From Collinsella tanakaei YIT 12063 (GTDB lineage: Bacteria; Actinomycetota; Coriobacteriia; Coriobacteriales; Coriobacteriaceae): DNA of 64,000 nucleotides. Both the position numbers and the translations under genes were made by a program. Each line of letters starts with the position of its first letter. Within the stretch, counting starts at the first letter, position 1. The notes under the pieces were generated by a model, which was given only the letters and a program-made list of their open reading frames with translations, had not been told where the DNA came from and ran no database searches. The stretch is from NCBI RefSeq assembly GCF_000225705.1, contig NZ_JH126467.1, forward strand, positions 183,397 through 247,396, in the 5' to 3' direction. Positions 7,661 through 16,752 of the stretch are shown here, one piece after another.

Positions 7661-8965
7661 ATGAGTGCATGGATGCTTGGCGCTCCCGTTGACACCGTGG
7701 CGGGTGCGGACGCGGAGTGGATTCTTGGGGAGCTGCGTCGCCATCGTCAAGCGTTGCACCGCATACCGGAGCTCGATTTTGAACTTCCGCGCACCATCGA
7801 GTACGTCCGTCACCATTTGGACGGCCTTTCCTGCGAGGTCTTTGAGCCCTGCCGCTCTTGCGTGTGCGCGTACTTTGATGCCGGATGCGATTCCACCGTC
7901 GCCGTCCGCGCGGATATGGACGCCCTTCCCATCACGGAGCGGTCCTGCGCGCCGACACCCTCGGAAACCCCGGGGCACATGCACGCCTGCGGCCATGATG
8001 CGCATATGGCCATGGCACTGACGTTTGCCAGCGTGGTAGACCGCGCAATCGCTAGCGAAAGCGCCTTCGTTGCGGATGACGCGGGGACGTGCGGCGCGGG
8101 GGAGCGCGAAGATGGGGGATGCGAAGCCCAATCCTCGTCCAAAAAATGCACCGCACCCGCCTCTAACGTGTTGTTTATCTTTCAGCCTGCGGAGGAGACC
8201 ACGGGCGGCGCCAGGTCCGTCTGCGAATCCGGCGTGTTCGAGCGCTATGGAGTGAGCGCGATCTTTGGATTCCACGTATGGCCCGACCTGCCGGCGGGCA
8301 CGGTGGCGTCTCGTCCCGGCCCGCTGTTCGCCCGTTCCAGCGAGACGCACATCGACATCAAGGGCGTGTCCGCGCATATCGCCGCCACCTACGTTGTCCC
8401 TGACGAGCAGACTCATGATGCGATGCTTGCCGCCGCTCGCTTTGTCGAGGGCGCGCGCCGTCTGATGATGCAGTTGGGCGAGCGCGAGTACTGTATCGCC
8501 AAGTTTGGCCTGCTGCGCGCCGGCACGGTGTGCAACGCGGTTGCGGACGACGCCCATATCGAGGGCAGCATACGCGTGTATTCCGACCAGCTGTTCGACG
8601 CGGCGCGCGACGGCGTGCGCTCCTGCCTGGAGGACGCCTGTGTCTCGACCGGCTGTACCTACGAGGTCTCTTTTGCGTCGGGCTACCCGCCCGTCATCAA
8701 TGATGCGGCGCTGTTCGAGCGTGCTCGCGCGGCGGTTCCCCATATGATGGAGCTTGATTCTCCGTCGCTCACCGCCGAGGACTTCTCTTTTTACCAGCAG
8801 CGTATCGCTGGGCTGTTTATGCTGCTGGGCGTGGGGGCGTGCCCGGCGTGTCCCGGCGGAGCCACGTCCTCGCTGCATGCGGATGACCTTTACTTCGACG
8901 AAGAGCCCCTGCTGGCAGGCGTCGATACGTATTGCAGGCTGTTGGGGTTGGGGCCGATCGCGTAG
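7661..8965 (+). CDS. M20 family amidohydrolase, candidate N-acetyl-diaminopimelate deacetylase
   Basis: This 434-residue M20 peptidase/amidohydrolase has HRIPEL near the start, AVRADMDALPI, the metal site GHMHACGHDAH, FQPAEETTGGAR with the catalytic Glu pair, the dimerisation-domain His (SAHIA) and SLTAEDFSFY near the end. M20D enzymes cleave N-acyl amino acids. Because it lies divergently next to the DapH-type lysine operon, N-acetyl-diaminopimelate deacetylase is the best guess; a general aminoacylase or hippurate hydrolase is possible. A polar, Cys-containing insertion (about residues 140-167) is atypical. ATG 7661 has GGAAGGGG upstream. Confidence 0.8.
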   Translation: MSAWMLGAPVDTVAGADAEWILGELRRHRQALHRIPELDFELPRTIEYVRHHLDGLSCEVFEPCRSCVCAYFDAGCDSTVAVRADMDALPITERSCAPTPSETPGHMHACGHDAHMAMALTFASVVDRAIASESAFVADDAGTCGAGEREDGGCEAQSSSKKCTAPASNVLFIFQPAEETTGGARSVCESGVFERYGVSAIFGFHVWPDLPAGTVASRPGPLFARSSETHIDIKGVSAHIAATYVVPDEQTHDAMLAAARFVEGARRLMMQLGEREYCIAKFGLLRAGTVCNAVADDAHIEGSIRVYSDQLFDAARDGVRSCLEDACVSTGCTYEVSFASGYPPVINDAALFERARAAVPHMMELDSPSLTAEDFSFYQQRIAGLFMLLGVGACPACPGGATSSLHADDLYFDEEPLLAGVDTYCRLLGLGPIA

Positions 8966-9040
8966 CCGTGCCCGCGTTTCGGCTTCGTGCGCGCCGCCGG
9001 GCTTATGGAGCCGCCGGCGCCTGACCGCAGCGGTGGCGCT

Positions 9041-9328
9041 GTACCAAATAATGGCTTAGTGCGGAGGTTGGGACAAATAGTCGCTTAGTGCGGTCCCGAG
9101 TGCGACAAATAATGCGTTAGTGCGGAAAGGGCGACATATAGCATGGGTACCTTATGAATAGGGCTTTTATGTCGGCCAAGCTAGAAGGCTTGGGCGATGC
9201 CGTCTGATGAATAGGTAAAGCTCGTCAGGCCCTCTCCAGTCCGCACTAACGCGCTATTTGGCCAAACCTCCGCACTAACGCGTTTTTTGACACACCGCCC
9301 TTCACGCACTAAGGCGTTATTTGGCACA
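9041..9328. repeat. fold-back repeat array: three direct repeats facing three inverted copies
   Basis: Three + oriented copies of CAAATANNGCGTTAGTGCGG-like sequence begin at 9045, 9074 and 9106, and three reverse-oriented copies end at 9260, 9289 and 9323. The left copy at 9114-9126 and the right copy at 9240-9252 are perfect 13-base inverted repeats. Copies are 29-34 bases apart, about three helical turns. Midway, CCAAGC (9176-9181) pairs with GCTTGG (9188-9193), exactly at the symmetry centre near 9184. No open reading frame of note. It may be a miniature transposable or REP-like element, or an array of protein sites; function unknown. Confidence 0.8.
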
Positions 9329-9410
9329 GCGGCCCGCGCCGCCGACGTCCGCGCCACGCGCGCGGATCCACGAACGCAAAAAAAGTACGTCTCGCGCTAT
9401 GCCGTTTGGG

Positions 9411-9416
9411 TATAAT
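9411..9416 (+). promoter_or_regulatory. -10 element of tRNA-Arg promoter
   Basis: A perfect TATAAT lies 12 bases before the tRNA gene. No good -35 is visible at the expected distance. Confidence 0.6.
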
Positions 9417-9428
9417 CATTTTCACCGT

Positions 9429-9505
9429 GCCCCGTTAGCTCAGTGGATTAGAGCGTCTGCCTCCGGAGCAGAAGGCCGTAGGTTCGAACCCTATACGGGG
9501 CACCA
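9429..9505 (+). tRNA. tRNA-Arg (CCG)
   Basis: The cloverleaf folds with acceptor GCCCCGT/ACGGGGC, a T arm with GGTTCGAACC, and anticodon loop CTCCGGA giving CCG, which reads CGG. The 3' CCA is encoded (9503-9505). Confidence 0.97.
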
Positions 9506-9546
9506 TTCCTTCTTTTCGTTTGACTTGCTCAATCATTGGATGGTGT

Positions 9547-12447
9547 ATGTCTAGCTCCTCGTTCGACCCCTCTTTGCTCGATGCGAAGGCGGAGGAGGTG
9601 CCGCAGACTCACCCCACAGAGCTTCGCGGCCTTACGTCCGCCCAAGTGGAAGAGCGCATTTCCCAGGGCAAGATCAATCTCAACACCGATCTTAAAACCA
9701 AATCCATCAAAGAGCTGTTCATAGAGAACCTCTGCACGCTCTTCAACCTCATTAACCTTGTTCTGTCCATTTTGGTTCTTGTCACCGGGGCCTTTAAGAA
9801 CCTCACGTTTTTGGGCGTGGTGTTCTTGAATACCGCCATCGGTGTCGTCCAGTCGGTTCGATCTAAACGCATGGTCGATAAGCTCACCCTGCTCGCTACC
9901 AAGCGCGTCGTCGCCATCCGCGACGGGGAAGAGGTCGAGCTCGACCTTGACCAGATCGTATTGGACGATTTGGTGCGCCTTGGCCGTGGCGACCAAATTC
10001 CCGCGGACGCCGTCGTGGTTTCCGGCGACGCCCAGGTAAACGAGAGCCTGCTTACGGGTGAGAGCAACCTAATTCGCAAGCAACCCGGCAGCAGTCTCAT
10101 GAGTGGCAGCTTTATCGATTCCGGTATGGTGTTCGCGCGTGTTATCCACGTTGGCGCGGACAACTACGTTGCCAAGATCAATAACGAGGCCAAATACGTC
10201 AAGAAGGTCAATTCGGAAATCATGAACGCGCTCAACGCGATCGTGCGCTTCGCCAGCGTCATCATGATTCCGCTGGGCCTTGCGCTGTTTGTCTCAAGCG
10301 TGCACGAGTCCTATATCAAAACCGCTCCTCAGGACCTTACGATTATGTCCTGGCTGTTCTCGGGGCAGGCGCCGTGGCACTCCATCTCCGATGCGATTCT
10401 CACCACCGTGGGCGCTCTGCTGGGCATGATCCCGCAAGGCTTGGTCTTGCTCACCTCGTCCGTTCTTGCAATCGCCACCATCCGGCTGGCGCGCCGCAAG
10501 GTGCTTGCCCAACAGCTCTATTGCATCGAGACCCTCGCTCGCGTCGATGTGCTGTGCTTGGATAAAACGGGCACTATCACCTCTGGGCGCATGCAGGTTG
10601 AGGGTACCTATCCCATAGCTGTGGGCGAGTTTGAGGGCGAAGCCAAACATGGCGTGCCCGCGGGCGTATCCGTTCTCGATTTCGCCCTCGCCAACATCGC
10701 GCAGGCCACATCCATGGATGCTAACGAGACCTGTAAGGCCCTGCTCGACCATTACAGGGATTCCGGTGTGCCTATCAAGGATCCTTGCTCCGTCATACCA
10801 TTCTCGTCAGCGAAAAAATGGAGCGGAGCCTCTTTTGACGAAGGTTCCTTCATCATGGGCGCGGCCCAGTTTGTACTCTCTCCGCATGCGTTCGCGTTGG
10901 TCGAGAACCGCGTCGCGGCTCTCGCCGATACGTGCCGCGTGCTTGTGGTTGCCTGCGTGGACGGGTTTACGGACGAGGGCGACATGATAGGCGAGGCTCG
11001 GCCCGTTGGCTTCGTCACCATTCGCGATGAGATTCGCTCGAGTGCGGCTGAGACCATCCGCTATTTTTGCGAGCAGGGCGTAACTCTCAACGTGATTTCC
11101 GGTGACGATCCCAGGACGGTTGCGTCCATCGCACGCGTGGTGGGAGTTCCCGGCGCGGGGCAGTTCGTCGACGCCACCACGCTCGATACGCCCGCCAAGA
11201 TCGATGCCGCCGTGGACCGCTATCACGTTTTTGGCCGCGTCACCCCGCAGCAAAAGCGCGAGCTCGTGGTCGCGTTGAAGAAGCGCGGGCACACGGTTGC
11301 CATGACCGGCGACGGGGTCAACGACGTGCTCGCGCTCAAAGAGGCCGATTGCTCGGTCGCCATGGCCGCCGGTTCCGATGCGGCGCGCAATGTTGCAGAG
11401 ATCGTCTTGGTCGATAACGACTTCGCTTCTATGCCCGCGGTGGTGGCAGAGGGCAGGCGGTCCATCAACAACCTGCAGCGCTCCGCCGCGCTCTTCCTCA
11501 CCAAAACCCTGTTCTCCATGGGCTTGGCGGCGCTGTGCATCGCTTTTCCCCCATATCCCTTCCAGCCCATCACCATGACGCTGATCAACTTCTTCTGCAT
11601 CGGCTTCCCCAGTTTTGTGCTGGCGCTCGAGCCCAACAACTCGCGCGTGAGCGGATCGTTCCTCATCAACGTGCTTAAGAAGGCGCTTCCCGCCGCTGCC
11701 ACCGTCGTCATTTCGTCCGTTGCCTGCATGGCTGCTTCCACGCTGCTTGGTTTGGATGAGTACCAGTTGTCGACTTTCTGCCTGGTCGCAACCTGCTCGG
11801 TGGGCGCGGCCCTTATCTGGCGCATTTCCTGGCCGTTTACGCCGCTTCGCGCCGTCGTGTTCGTTTTTGTGGTCGCGGGTATCGGCATAGGCATCACGTT
11901 GTTCCCGGACTTCTTCTCCATCGCTTCGCTCACGTGGGGCCAGGCGATCGTGCTCGCCGCCATTGTTGCGGTCGGTTGCCTGCTGTTCTTCAAACTGGCG
12001 GATCTGTGCGAGACCTCGCTTGAGAGGCGCACCCGTTCTGCTACAGGTTTCGGCCGAGGTGTTCGCGTTAAACTCGGGCGCCGCGGTAAGAGCGTTTCGT
12101 CCACCGGCTCGGCGTTCAGACGCGCCGTGCAGACGGGGCGCGCCCGCGTGGAGCGTAACCGCACCCAGCGTGAACTCAAGCGCGCTCAATCGGAGGCCCT
12201 GCGCGCGGTCGAGACGGGGCATGAGGCTGACATGCCGGCAAAACAGGTCGAGCCTGGTCGGCCCGCTTTGACGCGCGTCACGCAGCAGCGCGCGGCGTCG
12301 CGCGCCTCATCGGTTGCCAGGGCGTCCGCAAGCTCTATGAAGGTTGAAAAGTCTTCGTCCGGCATCACGGTCAAGATGCCCACAAGGGGCGCTCGGCGTC
12401 TCAAAGGCAAGCCGCGGCCCAAAAAGGACGACAAGGAAATCTCATAG
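9547..12447 (+). CDS. P-type cation-transporting ATPase, CtpE-like
   Basis: A 966-residue P-type ATPase. It shows TGES in the actuator domain (LLTGESN), the phosphorylated Asp339 in DKTGTIT, and the hinge TGDGVNDVLALKEAD. The M4 motif MIPQGLVLLTSSVLA resembles the CtpE/CaxP group, whose members are linked to calcium; ion specificity is inferred. Transmembrane segments flank residues 60-100, 235-330 and 640-830. The last 150 residues form an unusual basic, Ser/Arg-rich cytoplasmic tail. ATG 9547 follows GGATGG; an in-frame TTG at 9520 is an alternative. It begins soon after tRNA-Arg. Confidence 0.9.
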   Translation: MSSSSFDPSLLDAKAEEVPQTHPTELRGLTSAQVEERISQGKINLNTDLKTKSIKELFIENLCTLFNLINLVLSILVLVTGAFKNLTFLGVVFLNTAIGVVQSVRSKRMVDKLTLLATKRVVAIRDGEEVELDLDQIVLDDLVRLGRGDQIPADAVVVSGDAQVNESLLTGESNLIRKQPGSSLMSGSFIDSGMVFARVIHVGADNYVAKINNEAKYVKKVNSEIMNALNAIVRFASVIMIPLGLALFVSSVHESYIKTAPQDLTIMSWLFSGQAPWHSISDAILTTVGALLGMIPQGLVLLTSSVLAIATIRLARRKVLAQQLYCIETLARVDVLCLDKTGTITSGRMQVEGTYPIAVGEFEGEAKHGVPAGVSVLDFALANIAQATSMDANETCKALLDHYRDSGVPIKDPCSVIPFSSAKKWSGASFDEGSFIMGAAQFVLSPHAFALVENRVAALADTCRVLVVACVDGFTDEGDMIGEARPVGFVTIRDEIRSSAAETIRYFCEQGVTLNVISGDDPRTVASIARVVGVPGAGQFVDATTLDTPAKIDAAVDRYHVFGRVTPQQKRELVVALKKRGHTVAMTGDGVNDVLALKEADCSVAMAAGSDAARNVAEIVLVDNDFASMPAVVAEGRRSINNLQRSAALFLTKTLFSMGLAALCIAFPPYPFQPITMTLINFFCIGFPSFVLALEPNNSRVSGSFLINVLKKALPAAATVVISSVACMAASTLLGLDEYQLSTFCLVATCSVGAALIWRISWPFTPLRAVVFVFVVAGIGIGITLFPDFFSIASLTWGQAIVLAAIVAVGCLLFFKLADLCETSLERRTRSATGFGRGVRVKLGRRGKSVSSTGSAFRRAVQTGRARVERNRTQRELKRAQSEALRAVETGHEADMPAKQVEPGRPALTRVTQQRAASRASSVARASASSMKVEKSSSGITVKMPTRGARRLKGKPRPKKDDKEIS

Positions 12448-12543
12448 CGTCGCGTGGTTTTCTCGTAGCCGCGGCTAAGATGGTTCTATCCTCATGAGAG
12501 CGTATATTGGCTACGGCTTGGTTCCTATGCGAAGGGTTACAAC

Positions 12544-13647
12544 GTGATCTGCCCCCATTGCTTCAAGACAATCGAAGATGACGCTTCCTTCTGTCCGCAT
12601 TGCAGCACGTATGTAGGCGGCGCGGAAGTTTCCGTGCACGATGAGTTTGTATTTTGCGAGGGGTGCGGTGCCAGGCTTTCCGCGCATGATCGCACCTGCC
12701 CTAAGTGCGGCCGTCCTGCGCCGGGCATTCTGTCTACCAAATCCTCCTCGTCCGATCTCGCCGCCGGCAAGACCGCGAGCTTTCCGCGTCTAACGCAGAG
12801 CATGATCGAGTCCGAGATGCCCTCGCCCCGTCCGTCTGCCCCCACTGCGGCGCAGGTTCTCTCTGACTCGATGGATCCGTCCGCGACCAATGTTTTGCGC
12901 GCCTCCGACATCGAGGCCGCTGCGGCCTCGCCGTCTTCCGACGTCGATCCCTACCATAAGCCCAAGAAGCGCTACGTCAAGCCGCTCGTCTGCTCTGCGC
13001 TCGCAATCGCCCTGGTGGGCGGCGGAGCCTATTTTGTCATGGAGGATCCCTTGGGTGTGATGCCCGGGTTCTATCAAGCGTTTGAGGAGGCGGCCCGCGA
13101 TATGTACCCTAGCCGTCAGCTTCCGCAAGGCTCCTCGCCCGCGTCTTCTGAAAGCCAGGCGTCGACGCAGTCCGTGGAGATGACGGATGAGCGCGTCTTT
13201 CAGATCCTGAGCTCGTCTTACAACAAGATCGTCTCTGCGTATGACTCCCTGGGCACCATAATCGATGATTACGAGTACGGCTTTATCGCTAATGACAAGT
13301 CCGTTCGCCAGGATAAGTCCTCCAGCGCGTATGCCGCCCGCGACGCGCTTGATCAGGTTGTGGACGAGATCGGTCAGCTTGATTTGGACGAGGATTCCGT
13401 CTACTACGAGGACGCGCAGCGTCTTATCCAACTTGCGGGATGGGCACGTACGCGCGTCGATGTGTACTGCGCCTCATGGGATATCTCCTTGGCCGTACCG
13501 GAAGGGGAGAAGCCCTCTGCCCATCAGTCGGATATCTTGGCGCCGTTGAGGGACCGCACGCAAGAGGATTCCGAGGCGCGCGATTCCTACTACGCCAACG
13601 TGGTTCAGTGGAAACCCGTTGAGAAAGACGGCGCTTCTGCGGAATAA
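12544..13647 (+). CDS. double zinc-ribbon membrane protein of unknown function
   Basis: A 367-residue protein with two N-terminal zinc ribbons: C3, C6, C17, C20 and C38, C41, C52, C55. A Ser/Pro/Ala-rich linker follows, then one membrane segment around residues 148-167 and an extracellular helical domain (about 215-360) with acidic residues. This topology puts zinc ribbons in the cytoplasm and the helical domain outside. No enzymatic motif is seen. GTG 12544 starts directly at the first CxxC motif; a weak GAAGGG site lies upstream. Confidence 0.7.
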   Translation: MICPHCFKTIEDDASFCPHCSTYVGGAEVSVHDEFVFCEGCGARLSAHDRTCPKCGRPAPGILSTKSSSSDLAAGKTASFPRLTQSMIESEMPSPRPSAPTAAQVLSDSMDPSATNVLRASDIEAAAASPSSDVDPYHKPKKRYVKPLVCSALAIALVGGGAYFVMEDPLGVMPGFYQAFEEAARDMYPSRQLPQGSSPASSESQASTQSVEMTDERVFQILSSSYNKIVSAYDSLGTIIDDYEYGFIANDKSVRQDKSSSAYAARDALDQVVDEIGQLDLDEDSVYYEDAQRLIQLAGWARTRVDVYCASWDISLAVPEGEKPSAHQSDILAPLRDRTQEDSEARDSYYANVVQWKPVEKDGASAE

Positions 13648-13686
13648 TCCCGCTCGCATGCCGAATTCGTGAACAAGCCGCCCTTT

Positions 13687-13695
13687 TGCTAAAAT
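13687..13695 (+). promoter_or_regulatory. extended -10 promoter before cyclophilin gene
   Basis: TGCTAAAAT is an extended -10 type sequence about 40 bases before the start. A weak -35 (TTCGTG near 13663) is at an acceptable distance. Confidence 0.45.
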
Positions 13696-13734
13696 TGCAA
13701 GGATGACTATTTCTTGACGGCGGAAGGGCTGCTC

Positions 13735-14277
13735 ATGTTTGGTAAGAAACTTCACACTCCCGAGTACACGCTTGCCGGTGACGAGGTCGCCGTCATCGAG
13801 ACGTCCCAGGGTACCATTCGCGTGCGCCTGGACGGTGAGGGCGCACCCATCCACGTCGCTAATTTCTGCGAGCTTTCTACCATGGGTTTCTATGATGGGT
13901 TGAAGTTCCATCGCTATGTTCCCGGCTTTGTCATCCAGGGCGGCTGCCCCAATACCCGCGACATGACGCGCGACGAGGTCGCTCGCGGCCTCGAGGGCCC
14001 CGACGGCATGCCCGGCACCGGCGGCCCGGGCTATTGCATCAAGGCCGAGTACCTCACCAACCCAAATAACAGCCATGAGGACGGCGCGCTTGCCATGGCC
14101 CGTTCCATGAACCCCGATTCCGCCGGTTCCCAGTTCTACTTCTGCCTTGGTCCGCAGCACAACCTTGATTCCGGCTACACGGTGTTTGGCAGCACTATCG
14201 AGGGCAAGGACGTCATTTCCAAGCTGCGCGCCGGAGACGAGATTGTCCACGTCGAGATTGTCCACGAGACACGCTAG
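13735..14277 (+). CDS. cyclophilin-type peptidyl-prolyl isomerase
   Basis: A 180-residue cyclophilin that would catalyse cis-trans isomerisation of Xaa-Pro bonds. Family motifs are present: FHRYVPGFVIQGG with the catalytic Arg, the GSQFYFCLG active-site strand, and YTVFGSTIEGKDVISKL. There is no signal peptide, so it is probably cytoplasmic. ATG 13735 has GGAAGGG 7 bases upstream. It lies 39 bases before the TPR gene. Confidence 0.93.
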   Translation: MFGKKLHTPEYTLAGDEVAVIETSQGTIRVRLDGEGAPIHVANFCELSTMGFYDGLKFHRYVPGFVIQGGCPNTRDMTRDEVARGLEGPDGMPGTGGPGYCIKAEYLTNPNNSHEDGALAMARSMNPDSAGSQFYFCLGPQHNLDSGYTVFGSTIEGKDVISKLRAGDEIVHVEIVHETR

Positions 14278-14316
14278 GCGCATGCCCGGCACCAAGCTAT
14301 AAACGAAGGAGCATAT

Positions 14317-15603
14317 ATGAACGCACAGCTTATGGACCAGGCCCGCGCAGCGTACCGTGCCGGAGATTTTTCCTCCGCCGCCCAGCTATTCGCCTCTGCC
14401 AAGACTGCTGACGAGATTTGCGGCGAGGCCGATCACCTTCGCGGTAACTCTTTGATGAGGCTCGGCCTTTTCCAGGATGCTGCCGACGCTTATTCCGCCG
14501 CTTTGCGCGATGCTTCGTATGGAAAGTCCGGCGCTTTGCTAACCAATCAGGGCAAAGCTCTCGCCGCCGCCGGCGACCTTACAGGGGCCGCGAACAGCTT
14601 CGGTCTTGCCGTGCAGGATTCCTCCTATGCGACCCCGTACAAGGCGTACATGGGCCTTGGTAACGCTCTGTTGAAGAGCGGTAACCCTACGGACGCCGGC
14701 GTGGCGTTCCGCTCCGCCGCCATCGACGGAGCCAATCCCGCTCCGGCTGCCGCACTGATGAATCTCGGCGACTGCTTCTTGCTCATTTCTCGTCCCGAAG
14801 ATGCAGTCGAGGCCTACCGCACCGCACTTGACTTCGTCGGGCCTCACGATGATCCGCGCGCTATCAACGCCGGCCTCGGCCAGGCGCTTGCTGCCGCCGG
14901 TCGTTACGCTGATGCTATCGAGGCATTTGGCCGCGCCACTTCAGACGGTATCTATCAACTTACGCCCGAGCAGCAGCAGTCGCTCGCCACGGCGCAGGAC
15001 ACCCTGTCCGCCCAGCGCTCCATGGCTCCTACCGTTCCGCAGACCACCGGCGCCTATGCTCCCGGCGTCGACCCCCTCGATCCGCTGGGACAGTCCGGCA
15101 ACCTTATTCCCGATCCTTCCGATACCGGTTTCTTCACCCTTTCGGAGTCTGAGATGATTCAGCAGGATAAGAAGGAGATGAAGGTCCGCCGTCGCCATCG
15201 CCATGTTGGACTTAAGATCTTCCTGGTCATTTTGCTGCTCGTTCTTATCGCCGCCGGCGGACTTGGCTTTGCCTATACCCGCGGATATGGCTACCCCACC
15301 CAGCAAGATACGCTTACCAAGCTGTTCGAGGCGGTAACCAACGGAACCGAGACCGATTCCTATCTTGCTCCCGGCCTTTCTGACGATGCTAAGTCCGTGC
15401 TCGTTTCTTCCATTCCCGAGGGCTCCGTCCCCACTATCCAGGGTCTCGATAAGTCTATGACCGAGAGCACCGCGACCGTGTCCGTTGAGCTTTCCAAGGG
15501 CGGCAGCATGGATTACACCGTTGATTTTGTTCGCGAGGGCATCGGCTGGGTCGTTTCCGGCATCTCCATTGATTTCGGTGACGCTGACTCCGCGTCTGAA
15601 TAG
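14317..15603 (+). CDS. TPR-repeat protein with C-terminal membrane anchor
   Basis: A 428-residue protein. Residues 1-230 carry repeated tetratricopeptide motifs (for example AAYRAGDFSSAAQLFASAKTA, LMRLGLFQDAADAYSAAL and LAAAGRYADAIEAFGRA). A proline-rich linker, a basic stretch RRRHRH and one membrane helix near 297-319 follow, then about 100 extracellular residues. It likely scaffolds a membrane complex; the partner is unknown. Being just upstream of mreB, a role in envelope assembly is possible. ATG 14317 has AAGGAG. Confidence 0.8.
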   Translation: MNAQLMDQARAAYRAGDFSSAAQLFASAKTADEICGEADHLRGNSLMRLGLFQDAADAYSAALRDASYGKSGALLTNQGKALAAAGDLTGAANSFGLAVQDSSYATPYKAYMGLGNALLKSGNPTDAGVAFRSAAIDGANPAPAAALMNLGDCFLLISRPEDAVEAYRTALDFVGPHDDPRAINAGLGQALAAAGRYADAIEAFGRATSDGIYQLTPEQQQSLATAQDTLSAQRSMAPTVPQTTGAYAPGVDPLDPLGQSGNLIPDPSDTGFFTLSESEMIQQDKKEMKVRRRHRHVGLKIFLVILLLVLIAAGGLGFAYTRGYGYPTQQDTLTKLFEAVTNGTETDSYLAPGLSDDAKSVLVSSIPEGSVPTIQGLDKSMTESTATVSVELSKGGSMDYTVDFVREGIGWVVSGISIDFGDADSASE

Positions 15604-15693
15604 ATGGTAACTTTTTCGAATCGCACCGTCGTTCTCAGCGTCTCCATACGTCAGCGCTACACTTCTTTGGAACCCTAACCTTTTGGAGTGACC

Positions 15694-16737
15694 TTGTTTT
15701 CATTGATGGATATGTTCTTCGGTCAGTATGATGGCGACCTTGCCATCGACCTTGGAACCGCCAATACCCTGGTGTCCGTTCGCGGCAAGGGCATCGTCAT
15801 CCGCGAACCTTCCGTGGTCGCAATCGATAAGAATGACGAGCGAATCCTTGCCGTCGGCATCGAGGCCAAGCGCATGCTGGGCCGTACTCCGGGCAATATC
15901 GTTGCCGTTCGCCCTTTGAAGGACGGCGTTATCGCCGACTTCGATGTGACGGAGGCTATGCTTCGCTACTTTATCGATAAGGCCTCTGAGAAGCGCTATC
16001 CGTGGACGCCGCGTCCCCGCGTTGTTGTCTGCGTCCCCTCCGGCGTTACCAGCGTTGAGAAGCGTGCCGTCTTTGAAGCGACCATTCAGGCCGGAGCTCG
16101 CCAGGCTTACCTCATCGAGGAGCCCATGGCCGCTGCGATCGGCGCCGATCTTCCCGTCGAGGAGCCTACCGGATCCATGGTCATCGATATCGGCGGCGGC
16201 ACTACCGAGGTCGCGGTCATCGCCATGGGCGGCATCGTTGTTTCGCAGTCTATCCGTGTTGCGGGCGATGAGTTCGACCAGGCGATCCTCACCCATGTTC
16301 GCGATGCCTATAACCTGGCAATCGGCGAGCGCACTGCCGAGGATATCAAGATCAAGGTTGGTTCCGCTGTTCCTCTCAAAGACGAGCTCGACGTCGAGGT
16401 GAACGGCCGCGACGTTATAAGCGGTTTGCCTAAAACGGTTCGCATTGAGAGCGAGGAGATTCGCAGGGCGCTTAACAAGCCGCTGGACGAGATGTCCAAG
16501 GCTGTTAAGGACGCCCTCGACGCCACTCCTCCCGATCTTGCGAGCGACCTTATGTACTACGGCATTCTCCTTACCGGCGGCGGCGCTATGCTGCGTGGTC
16601 TCGATGTGCGCCTTCGTGATGAGACGGGTGTTGCGGTCAACGTCAGCCCCACCGCTCTCGATAACGTGGTCAATGGCTGCGCGCGCGTACTGGAGGCGAA
16701 TGCCTTCGACGGCGGCTTTGTCCAGAGCAACGCGTAA
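15694..16737 (+). CDS. mreB: rod-shape determining actin-like protein MreB/Mbl
   Basis: MreB forms membrane-bound filaments that guide lateral wall synthesis. The protein has the actin-fold phosphate loop LAIDLGTANTLV, EEPMAAAIGADL, IDIGGGTTEVAVI and TGGGAMLRGL. Start is unsure: TTG 15694 has GGAG at a good distance, while GTG 15688 overlaps that site and ATG 15706 is further in. First gene of mreB-mreC-mreD-PBP2-rodA, followed 16 bases later by mreC. Confidence 0.93.
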   Translation: MFSLMDMFFGQYDGDLAIDLGTANTLVSVRGKGIVIREPSVVAIDKNDERILAVGIEAKRMLGRTPGNIVAVRPLKDGVIADFDVTEAMLRYFIDKASEKRYPWTPRPRVVVCVPSGVTSVEKRAVFEATIQAGARQAYLIEEPMAAAIGADLPVEEPTGSMVIDIGGGTTEVAVIAMGGIVVSQSIRVAGDEFDQAILTHVRDAYNLAIGERTAEDIKIKVGSAVPLKDELDVEVNGRDVISGLPKTVRIESEEIRRALNKPLDEMSKAVKDALDATPPDLASDLMYYGILLTGGGAMLRGLDVRLRDETGVAVNVSPTALDNVVNGCARVLEANAFDGGFVQSNA

Positions 16738-16752
16738 AGGGGCGTTATCGTT

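Noticed and set aside
9041-9328. CRISPR array
   Set aside because: Only three copies per orientation, imperfect repeats, very short spacers (about 10 bases) and mirrored orientation; no cas genes nearby.
10807-12222. Antisense open frame opposite the P-type ATPase
   Set aside because: Composition-driven shadow; the ATPase has all expected motifs.
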